Positions 42,707 through 50,100 of a stretch of DNA of 64,000 bases are shown here, in pieces. Numbering within the stretch: the stretch's first letter is position 1; each line of letters starts with the position of its first letter. Both the position numbers and the translations under genes were made by a program. The stretch comes from Pedobacter ginsenosidimutans. Its GTDB lineage: Bacteria; Bacteroidota; Bacteroidia; Sphingobacteriales; Sphingobacteriaceae. The notes under the pieces are model-generated. The model saw only the letters and a program-made list of their open reading frames with translations. It did no database searches and was not told the DNA's origin. Location of the stretch: assembly GCF_001442625.1 (NCBI RefSeq), contig NZ_LMZQ01000008.1:62001-126000 (forward strand). The letters run 5' to 3'.

Positions 42707-43255
42707 ATGAGCCGTAAATATAAATTTTATAATAAGGAAGGATTATACTTTGTAAGTTTTGCAACAGTACATTGGATAGATATATTTGTGCGGCATTTAT
42801 ATTGCGATATTGTTGTTGATAGCTTAATTTACTGCAAGAAAAACCTAGGCTTAGAACTTTATTGCTGGTGCATTATGCCAAGTCACATACATTTAATATT
42901 TAGTGCAAAAAATCATAATCCAGCTATTTTATTGGGCAGAATAAAAGAATATACTTCCAAAGAAATTGTCAAGGCAATTAAAGAAAACAGTCAGGAAAGC
43001 AGAAAAGAATGGATGCTTTGGATGTTTGAGCGGGCAGGCTTAAAAAGTAGTAACGTTAAAGGATATCAATTTTGGCAACACAACAATAAACCCATAGAAT
43101 TGTGGAGTACGGTAGTTATTGAGCAAAAGGCAGATTACCTGCATGATAATCCGGTAACAGCAGGTTTTGTTAACGAGGCCTGGCATTGGAAATATAGCAG
43201 TGCAATAGATTATAGTGGAGGTAAGGGGCTGATAGAATTGGAAGAGTTGGGATAA
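42707..43255 (+). CDS. REP-associated tyrosine transposase (RAYT, TnpA_REP-like)
   Basis: A 182-residue Y1 transposase of the IS200/IS605-related RAYT group. The HUH motif is CIMPSHIHLIF with His60 and His62, and the nucleophile is probably Tyr144 in ADYLHDNPVTAGFV. These single-copy domesticated transposases act on REP hairpins, which explains the REP-type repeats clustered around it. A REP in the plus orientation lies upstream (42362), and one in the minus orientation lies 8 bases beyond the stop codon (43264), so the gene is flanked by inverted REPs. A degenerate hairpin (GGCACAGG...CACATGTG) precedes its ATG. It sits inside the immunity array and may have helped to reshuffle it. Confidence 0.9.
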   Translation: MSRKYKFYNKEGLYFVSFATVHWIDIFVRHLYCDIVVDSLIYCKKNLGLELYCWCIMPSHIHLIFSAKNHNPAILLGRIKEYTSKEIVKAIKENSQESRKEWMLWMFERAGLKSSNVKGYQFWQHNNKPIELWSTVVIEQKADYLHDNPVTAGFVNEAWHWKYSSAIDYSGGKGLIELEELG

Positions 43256-43261
43256 ACGAAA

Positions 43262-43546
43262 ATGCACACGCGGCACGCGTGCGCCAGCGAGGGGAAAAGT
43301 TTGCACACGATTTGGAATCCAAACTGGTCTGATTTAAGAATTAAGGAAGAGATGGCTTTTGCATTTGAATCAAAAAAAGTAACAAGTAATTGGAGAACCA
43401 TAGATATGGTTACAGGTAAGAAGGAAATTATATATAAGTCTTTCCTCTCTGATGGGACTAGAGTTGAAATTATAATGAGGAATTTTGACACCTATTTAAG
43501 TAAAAATTATATTGATCATTTATCAATATTCACTTTAAAATTGTAA
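43262..43546 (+). pseudogene. Displaced C-terminal tip of an EndoU toxin
   Basis: An open frame of 94 residues. The first 11 or so (MHTRHACASEG) are translated REP sequence. From about residue 15 on, the product matches the last 80 residues of the EndoU toxin at 38109: WNPNWSDLRIKEEMAFAFES here against WPKNYSTKRINEEMAYAYTT there, and later SDGTRVEI against TDGHVIHF. The part with the two catalytic His motifs is missing, so the fragment cannot be an active RNase by itself. It is best read as the remainder of an orphan toxin cassette cut by the RAYT/REP insertion. The next gene, 5 bases away, is an immunity-like gene, as expected for a toxin-immunity cassette. Whether the ATG in the REP is used is unknown. 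Confidence 0.7.
43264..43284 (-). repeat. REP hairpin in inverse orientation after the RAYT gene
   Basis: Arms GCACACGCG and CGCGTGCGC around GCA: the reverse complement of the REP head of copies A-C. It starts 8 bases after the RAYT stop codon and forms the 5' end of the open frame of the displaced toxin tip. Confidence 0.85.
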
Positions 43547-43551
43547 TAATT

Positions 43552-43905
43552 ATGACTAAAAGAGAAGAATATAATTTGTTTTTCAAGAAATCGATAGATG
43601 ATGGATATACTGAATATGGGTGTTATACTAGTTATACTATAGGAGATAATCAGACGTATGAGAGATTAGCAGCTAAACTTACTCTTATGCATAGAGTTGA
43701 ATGTGAGGGTTTAATTGAAAGTATAATAGCTGCACAAAGTAATAAATATTATGAACAATATTTTGCCATTGATAGTGATAGTGCCAGTGATGATGATGGG
43801 ATAGAAATTGCTCCTCCAAATGTGATTATAGATGGTAAACTAATAATTTCATTTACTGATATGATTCAAATTTTAGATGAGTGGATTGATTTTATAAATA
43901 AATAA
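43552..43905 (+). CDS. Immunity-like protein behind the displaced EndoU tip
   Basis: A 117-residue, acidic, signal-less protein, 5 bases after the EndoU fragment. It begins MTKREEYNLFFKKSIDDGYT and ends IISFTDMIQILDEWIDFINK. The end pattern D-x-x-x-I-L-x-E-W-x-x-F matches the other two immunity-like proteins in the array. It was probably the antidote of the toxin tip next to it and is now kept as an orphan. There is a central acidic patch (DSDSASDDDGIE). No family assignment is possible by eye. The gene is followed by about 1.2 kb of repeats. Confidence 0.68.
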   Translation: MTKREEYNLFFKKSIDDGYTEYGCYTSYTIGDNQTYERLAAKLTLMHRVECEGLIESIIAAQSNKYYEQYFAIDSDSASDDDGIEIAPPNVIIDGKLIISFTDMIQILDEWIDFINK

Positions 43906-43959
43906 TTCGGTGTGTTTTTCTTAAGGTAATTCAAGTAACTTTCCTGAGCCCCTTTGCTA

Positions 43960-44023
43960 GCGCATGCGTGCCGCGTGTGCAATATAATTCAGCAATTCAC
44001 ACTCTCGTTTATTTAAGAGCTCC
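43960..44023 (+). repeat. Partial REP element, copy D
   Basis: REP hairpin (43960-43980, one base change: GCGCATGCG arm) plus about 40 bases of the body head (CAATATAATTCAGCAATTCA, CTCGTTTATTTAAGAG). It then breaks off and joins the second inverted-repeat family at 44031, another mosaic junction. Confidence 0.75.
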
Positions 44024-44030
44024 ACTACTA

Positions 44031-44075
44031 GCGCAAGTCTTAGTGCCTAGGCTAGCGGGGCTGGATGACTTGTGC
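44031..44075. repeat. Second inverted-repeat family, copy 2 (opposite orientation)
   Basis: GCGCAAGTC (44031-44039) is inverse to GACTTGTGC (44067-44075), with GCCTAGGC in the loop. It is the reverse-oriented counterpart of the element at 41815-41862. Function unknown; REP-like by form. Confidence 0.65.
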
Positions 44076-44256
44076 TTTCATTATTGATCTTAATATACTG
44101 CCAAAGCGCAGGTAAGGACAATACTTAAATCAATGGATACTAGGAGAATGAAGAGATTCTTGTACAATCTTCAATTGACTCTTCATTCTCAATCCGAAAA
44201 TAATCAACAATACAGCCAAGCCTCGGGTTTTATTACTTAAAACATCCCGTTACACA

Positions 44257-44576
44257 GAACTACCTGCAACGCCTGAACTATCAACTGCAGGCTCTGAACT
44301 ACCAACTGCAAATATAGAACTGCCAATTGCAAGTTCAAAACTCCGATCTGCAAGTATAGAACTCCCAACTACAAGGTCTGAACTATCGACTGCAAGTGTA
44401 GAACTATGAACTGAAAGCATAGAACTACGAACTGCAAGGTCTGAACTACGAACTGCAAGGTCTAAACTATCGACTGCAAGTGTAGAACTACCGACTGCAA
44501 AGCCTGAACTATCAACTGCAACGTCTGAACTATCGACTGCAACATCTGAACTATCAACTGCAAGTACAGAACTGCC
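44257..44576. repeat. 21-bp minisatellite, about 15 units
   Basis: Tandem units close to GAACTATCAACTGCAAGTCT. The first unit is 18 bases, then fourteen 21-base units start at 44275, 44296, 44317 and so on to 44548, with a partial one at 44569. The units vary mainly at positions 8-9 and 16-21. In the plus frame that starts at 44257 it reads as heptapeptides such as ELSTATS, ELRTARS and ELPTANI, interrupted by one TGA in the unit at 44401. No start codon or gene around it is convincing. Unit length is two turns of DNA. It may be a worn surface-protein repeat or a non-coding spacer. Confidence 0.9.
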
Positions 44577-44590
44577 TTCATTTATGCCCC

Positions 44591-44806
44591 TAGCTAGCGC
44601 ACGCGTGCCGCGTGTGCAATGTAGCTTAGCAATTCGTACTAAATTCTATTTAAGAGCTCGTAATTTCATCGGTCTCTTAAATAAAAGTATAGCAAAGTAA
44701 ATCCTTTACGAGTAAAGTTATTTACAATCGATATTCAAGCCTACCAAAATATTTAAGAAAGTACAATTTTATTTTTGGTCATTTTCTTATATTGTAAATT
44801 ACAATC
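44591..44806 (+). repeat. REP-headed structured repeat, copy C
   Basis: Third long copy, starting with a REP hairpin at 44597-44617 and showing more changes than A and B (CAATGTAGCTTAGCAATTCG in the head). The nested hairpin keeps its GTAAA / TTTAC stem. It follows the minisatellite directly. Confidence 0.85.
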
Positions 44807-44814
44807 ACCCCACT

Positions 44815-44828
44815 GGCGCGCGCGCGCC
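44815..44828. repeat. Alternating CG palindrome at the end of copy C
   Basis: GGCGCGCGCGCGCC, a perfect palindrome of alternating G and C, lies where a second REP would be expected after copy C (compare copy A). It could adopt Z-DNA or a cruciform. It may be a worn REP; the similarity is only in position and GC content. Confidence 0.6.
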
Positions 44829-44856
44829 GAAGGAGTTGGATTACAGATTAAGATAA

Positions 44857-44886
44857 ATCGTCATCTCGACAGCGATGGAGATGACG
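44857..44886. repeat. Small intergenic hairpin (CGTCATCTC type)
   Basis: CGTCATCTC (44859-44867) and GAGATGACG (44878-44886) are perfectly inverse with a 10-base loop. It belongs to the GTCAT/ATGAC hairpins found between genes in this window. Confidence 0.7.
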
Positions 44887-45027
44887 CCGATTTTTAGTAT
44901 CTGTCATTGATAGTATAGTCGAAGGGTCTTTATCAGCTATTTCTTAAACCCGCATCATCGACTTTGGACTCAAGACTTCGAACTAAATTCCAATAAAATC
45001 CCCATTACTGAAGTATTTTATTAGTGT

Positions 45028-45044
45028 TAACGATATCGTAACTT
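45028..45044. promoter_or_regulatory. Palindrome upstream of the 45105 operon, possible operator
   Basis: GTTAACGATATCGTAAC is an imperfect palindrome centred on CGATATCG. It lies about 60 bases before the ATG at 45105 and could be a binding site for a dimeric regulator. It is unlike the LytTR operators; no regulator is proposed. Confidence 0.35.
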
Positions 45045-45104
45045 AGGTTTGTTAATTTGCAATAAGCTAAATGCTTGATCATTAAATCTAAATAAGCCCT
45101 TGCC

Positions 45105-45467
45105 ATGAGTAACGATATTGTAAAAACCTATATCTTGAACAGAAGTTCGGAAGACATTAAATTAAGCCTTATTATTGGCGGAATAGAACAAACTGGTACC
45201 AGTTTAATTACCCTGGACGAAGACCTCATTTTAAAGGATCACCCCGGAGACCTCCATCAACAGGTAATTGGACAAAATAATAACCTTCATAAAAAGGTAT
45301 TGAGTATTATTACTGTAATTACCGATACCTCCCCAAACCATAACGACACCGATTTATATGTGTTATTAGAAGGTGGCTTTGTGACCAAAGGTTATAAAAT
45401 GCAGGAAAAAGTACAACCTGGAGCTTCGGCCATTTACACCGCAGAAATCACTTTTTATCAATTTTAG
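45105..45467 (+). CDS. Unknown 120-residue beta-rich protein
   Basis: A 120-residue protein without a signal peptide, starting MSNDIVKTYILNRSSEDIKL. The pattern is mainly beta strands (LSLIIGGIEQTGTSLITLDE, then HKKVLSIITVITDTSPNHND and a final SAIYTAEITFYQF), compatible with a small beta sandwich. It ends 5 bases before the gene of an exported barrel-like protein and the two form an operon. The start is preceded by AT-rich DNA with a palindrome at 45028-45044. No family is recognised. Its composition is close to that of the neighbouring large-cluster genes and not to the AT-rich immunity array. Confidence 0.6.
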   Translation: MSNDIVKTYILNRSSEDIKLSLIIGGIEQTGTSLITLDEDLILKDHPGDLHQQVIGQNNNLHKKVLSIITVITDTSPNHNDTDLYVLLEGGFVTKGYKMQEKVQPGASAIYTAEITFYQF

Positions 45468-45472
45468 CAAAA

Positions 45473-46753
45473 ATGAAATATCTACTTATAATTCTCCTCA
45501 CCATATCTGGTGCAACAGCTTTTGCACAAACAGAAAACAACAAAGAAATTAAAGAAGTAAAACTCGATCTGCTTAAAGCACCCAGTTCGCCTGCTTCGGC
45601 CTTATTGGGCTTCGCCGTATCAGATATCGAAAAACCGACCGACTTAAGTGATTTTATGCTCTCGGTACAGTCGGCTACTTCATCTTATACCAAACTTCCT
45701 TCCAGTTATGCAATAGATATTGCCCCTTTTTACCTGTTCCGCAATAAAGGTGCAGATTTTAGTACCACTGGGAAAAACGGATTACAATCAACCCGATTTA
45801 AAGATTATTTCAGGCAGAGTTTTGTAGTATCGCTTGCATTGCGCAATCCCGATTCGGCATTCAATAATTTTAAACCCACCAGTACCTATGGTGCGCTGGG
45901 CTTAAAATTCTCTATTGTAAGGCCACAATACAATAAAGAAACCAGAGAGAAATTATCCTCCATATACGAGAAACAGCGTGCATTGCTTAAGATATATAAA
46001 ATTGGTTTGGAAGAAAAAAAGAAATCGATACGTTACGAATTTTTAGACAAAAGGAATATTTACCTGCTCGATTCGATTTCGCACTTGCCGCATTTAACCG
46101 AAGCAGAAAAGAAAACGCACGCAGTAGCCATGGCAGAAGATCCTGAAAGCGAATTTGCCAAAAATGAACTCGAAAAAAGTGAGTTGAATAAGGGTTTTAA
46201 AGAGGAAGTACGGGCAGAGCTGGCTAAGCAATCTAAACTCGAAGCCGATTTACAGGAAGATGCGAAAACTTTTACCGGTAACCGCGAAGGCCTGTCGGTT
46301 GATATTGCCGGTGGTTTAAGTACTGAGTTTAGAGAGAAAAGATTTGATAATTCTAAAATATTCAACTCGGGCGTATGGACAACGTTTGGTTACAACTGGG
46401 CCAATGGTAGCTCTGTTTTGGGGCTGGCCCGTTATCTGTACAACCCCGATGAAGTATTTGCGCTTGATAATATGAAAAACAGTATCGCCAATCTGTCTAC
46501 TTTCGATACCGGTTTGCGTTTTATTTTTACCAAAGGCAAATTTGGCGGAGGTGCTGAGGCGCTTTACCGCAGTATACTCACATCGGGTACAGCAAAACCT
46601 TCGTGGCGGCTGGTAGCCAATGCCGATTATGCATTGGCTGATAATCAAAAAATCATCTTTTCTTTCGGCCGCAATTTCGACGGAACAGTAACCAAAAATG
46701 GAAACCTCGTGGCCGCATTAACGGTGTTGTTTGGCTTTGGTACAAATAGGTAG
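45473..46753 (+). CDS. Exported coiled-coil / outer-membrane barrel-like protein
   Basis: A 426-residue protein with a signal peptide (residues 1-19, MKYLLIILLTISGATAFAQ). The mature protein starts with a mixed region (PAPFYLFRNK-like strands, about 60-140), then has a long, highly charged helical stretch (about 150-265; EKQRALLKIYKIGLEEKKKS, VRAELAKQSKLEADLQEDAK) that looks like a coiled coil. The last 150 residues are amphipathic beta strands (GVWTTFGYNWANGSSVLGLA, then FDTGLRFIFTKGKFGGGAEA), like an outer-membrane barrel. No family is recognised. It is a good candidate for an outer-membrane anchor of the fibre-like proteins in the cluster (inference). The coiled coil would be periplasmic or extracellular. 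Confidence 0.65.
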   Translation: MKYLLIILLTISGATAFAQTENNKEIKEVKLDLLKAPSSPASALLGFAVSDIEKPTDLSDFMLSVQSATSSYTKLPSSYAIDIAPFYLFRNKGADFSTTGKNGLQSTRFKDYFRQSFVVSLALRNPDSAFNNFKPTSTYGALGLKFSIVRPQYNKETREKLSSIYEKQRALLKIYKIGLEEKKKSIRYEFLDKRNIYLLDSISHLPHLTEAEKKTHAVAMAEDPESEFAKNELEKSELNKGFKEEVRAELAKQSKLEADLQEDAKTFTGNREGLSVDIAGGLSTEFREKRFDNSKIFNSGVWTTFGYNWANGSSVLGLARYLYNPDEVFALDNMKNSIANLSTFDTGLRFIFTKGKFGGGAEALYRSILTSGTAKPSWRLVANADYALADNQKIIFSFGRNFDGTVTKNGNLVAALTVLFGFGTNR

Positions 46754-46966
46754 GGTTCATTAGTCATTAGTTCATTGATCATTAGTTTATTGATGATTGA
46801 TTATCGGTTAATTGTATACTCGATTATTCAGCTTTGGACTCCAGACTCAGGGCTATTTTAACGTTAATTCGTTCACTAGTTTATTGGTCATTACTGCTTG
46901 GTTAATTGACTCTTGCTTCGGACTTAAGACTCTTGACTAAACTCTAAATAATGGGTCAAAATGTGC
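46754..46966. other. Low-complexity intergenic tract
   Basis: About 210 bases of drifting words of the type GTTCATTAG / TCATTAGTT / GGACTCCAGACT, similar to the decayed parts at 8108-8428 and 25286-25460. No gene. It leads directly into the second LytTR element. Confidence 0.6.
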
Positions 46967-47044
46967 CAATACTTAACGGTTGCTTGCGAATACTTAAACG
47001 ATGCTTTGCAGCCTTTCTTTTGGGTAGTATTCGCTGTATTTTTA
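46967..47044 (+). promoter_or_regulatory. Candidate LytTR operator and promoter, copy 2
   Basis: Direct repeats AATACTTAACGGTT (46968) and AATACTTAAACGAT (46989) are 21 bp apart as in copy 1. The inner 9-mers ACGGTTGCT and AACGATGCT each match 7 of 9 LytTR consensus positions. TTTGGGTA (47019) and TATTTTTA (47037) are at the same spacing as in copy 1. In a gapless alignment by eye 57 of 78 bases agree; between the blocks the sequence has drifted. It lies 102 bases before the ATG at 47147. Confidence 0.7.
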
Positions 47045-47146
47045 GTTGTTGCTTTTGTTAATAGCGGGTCTTGGTAATCCATTTTGGAATAGGCTAAATT
47101 ACAGGGGCATGCCTATTTTTAAGAACCGAAGCATAAAATTAATTAC

Positions 47147-50100
47147 ATGCCAGCCAATCAAGTTGTAACCAGAAGATTTTATCCAGCCCTATCTGAAGTG
47201 ATCACTGTAGATGACTTGCCGGAGTTTTTGCACTTTGCCGAAAATGGTTTAAACCTGTTGCTGGATAAGATTCATTATAAAAATCTTCAGTATTCAAAAA
47301 GTCAACGCGGCGATTCGGCATTTTATAGTTTAGATATTGTAACCAATAATATAGGCCTTGATCTGCCTTTTGGTATGCGGCTGGTGCTCAATCCCGATCA
47401 GGATGGCGATTCGAATATCTCTTCTTTCCCCATTTCTTTACAGTACCAATGGGAGATGCTGGCCTTTTTACGTGCTTTTAAAGTCCAGAATTTCGCCTTT
47501 ACACTGGAAGCTTTTTATGAACTCGGACTTCAGGTTTTTAAAATTACTGACGATGAAGTAATTGCACATATCCTGAATTATTTTGTTGAGGATACAGAGA
47601 CCGAAACCAAATTTGAGCAATTGCTCGATGCTGTAAATCTAGTTTACGGAACCAGCTTAAGCCTTCCACCAGGTGAAGAGCCAACGGTTGATAAGGTGGT
47701 TACCTTGATTAATAACGAAATAAGTATTCCTAAAAGTGTTTCAGCAGTGATGTTTGGGATCTATATTTCACAGGCCGGAGAGGAGGAAACACGTGGGCGG
47801 CTTCAGCAGTTTTACAACCGTTTGGTGCCAAATGGGATTGAAGATTACATTAAACAGCTGATTACGCCAAAACTTAAGGCCACTTTAAAATTATCGGCAG
47901 GGATAGAATTTCCCCCAAACATATTAAAGCCAGTAGACGCCAACGGCGATATAATAGACGACGGTCGCAAATCGATGTTTACTTTTGGCGAGGCCACGTT
48001 TTATGCCGATACTGAATCGGGTATAGGTGCTGATGTAGAATTTGTAGGTAATCTGGTACCGGAATATGCGCAGATTGGCAATACGAATCTGTTTATAGGA
48101 ATAGAGCGTGCCAAACTGGATTTAAGCAGAAAAAGAAATATAGCTGAGGCTGATGCCGCAGGATATGGTCCTGATTTTACAGGTTTGTATGTAAAGGAAG
48201 CTACAATTGGTTTAAGCCGGTTTGGTAAAAAAAGCACAACTAAAAACAGTGTTGCTTTAATCGGCGAAGATTTGCTTATTGGTACCGGTGGTATTTCAGG
48301 TAGAATCTCATTGGCATCTAATGGTGCCTTATATTACGATTTTGGTTTGTTTGAAGCTGAGCTGAACCTGTTTTCGCTCACCTTTAAAAAAGGTGCCATT
48401 GTAGCGTCGGATATTGCTGGTAAACTTACCATTCCTGGTTTTAAGGATACTACAGGACAGCAGGCCATAATCGATATCCGTGTACACATTCAGGATAACG
48501 GTGATTTTGAACTTACCGCTAAGCCACAGCAAGGTTTATTGCCGATTACCCTGCCAAATGTATTTGTTTTAAATATCAGAAGTTTTAACCTCGGCAAGGA
48601 AGCACGTGGTTTTTATATCCAGATTGCCGGAACCTTGGATTTTATAGCCGATATACCTGGGCTAGGACAGGTATTACCCAAAAATATCGAGATCCAGAAA
48701 TTAAGGATCTGGGATAATGGAGATATTGAATTTGACGGTGGCAGTTTTGTCATTCCAAAAGCCTTTAAACTTAAAGTTGGTCCGGTTAACCTTGAGGTAA
48801 GCCAGATTGCCTTTGGTGCCTATACCAAACAGTTAAATGGTATAGAACGGAAATACCGTTTCTTTGGTTTTGATGGGATGATCAATACAGGGAATGCTGG
48901 TGTTAACGCCACGGGTAATGGCATAAAATACTACTTTACCGTTGATAACAACGATACGGATAAACCTTTCGATAGTTTTACCAGTATTGATGGTATTGGG
49001 ATCGACCTTACTATACCGGGGAATGTTAGCAAGGAAGAAGCTATTTTTATACTAAACGGCTACCTGAGGATGAGCAACCCTGATCCTGCGATTGTAGGAT
49101 CTAATGCCGGATCAGAATATACAGGGGCCGTTAGTTTCTCCATGCCCAAGTTCCGTTTATCAGGTTCTGCGGCGATGCGGTTAAAACCCAGCGTACCGTC
49201 CTTTGTTGTCGATATTGGGATGGAACTACCCGGTCCGATTCCACTTGGTGCTACCGGTTTGGGCATATACGGTTTCAGAGGGATCATTGGCAGGCATTAT
49301 ATGGCTTCCAAATCCGCCACTACGCCACCACTGCCAGATTCGGCCAGTTGGTGGGAATACTATAAAGCCAAAAGTAACATTACCCACAGAGAAGGGATAG
49401 AACTGGATAAGTTTGCTGATAAACCGGGTTATTCGGTTGGGGCAGGGGTATCTATAGCAACCTCTTTCGATAAAGGTTTTACTTTTTCGACCAAGCTTTT
49501 TTTATACCTGGGTTTACCTAACCTTTTTATGCTACAAGGACAGGCAGGTGTGCTGCGCTCACGCATTGGTTTAAATAAAGATGTAGACCCGCCATTTAGT
49601 GCGTTAATTGTCATAGATGACAAGTCCTTTATCTCCAGTTTGGGTGTAAACTACCGTTTGCCAGAAGGTGGTTCTTTTGATGGGGCAATATTTAGTCTAA
49701 GTGGTAAGCTCGAACTGGCTTTCTTTTTTAACAATGCATCGGGCTGGTACCTTAACGTAGGAAAAGACCAACCGGAAAGCGAAAGGATCAGGGCAAGAAT
49801 ACTTACTCTTTTCCAAGGTTATGCTTACCTCATGATCTCCTCGCGAGGTATAAAAGCAGGGGCAGGGGCCAGGTTTGACTTTAGTGCCGATTTCTGGATT
49901 GTAAAATTCGGTTTTGGTGCCTTTGTCGATCTGGGTGGTTCCATCAGCTTTAAACCGATACAGATAGGCGGTTACATCAGAATGGGTGGTTATGCCTATA
50001 TTCGGATCCTGAGATTTAAATTTAATATTTCGATTACTGTAACCTTAGGTTTCGAGGCACCAAATCCATTTAGTATTTATGGTTCGTTAGAGCTCGATTT

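Noticed and set aside
44257-44576. CRISPR array at the 21-bp repeats
   Set aside because: Units are directly joined with no unique spacers, vary from one to the next, and no cas gene is present. It is a minisatellite.
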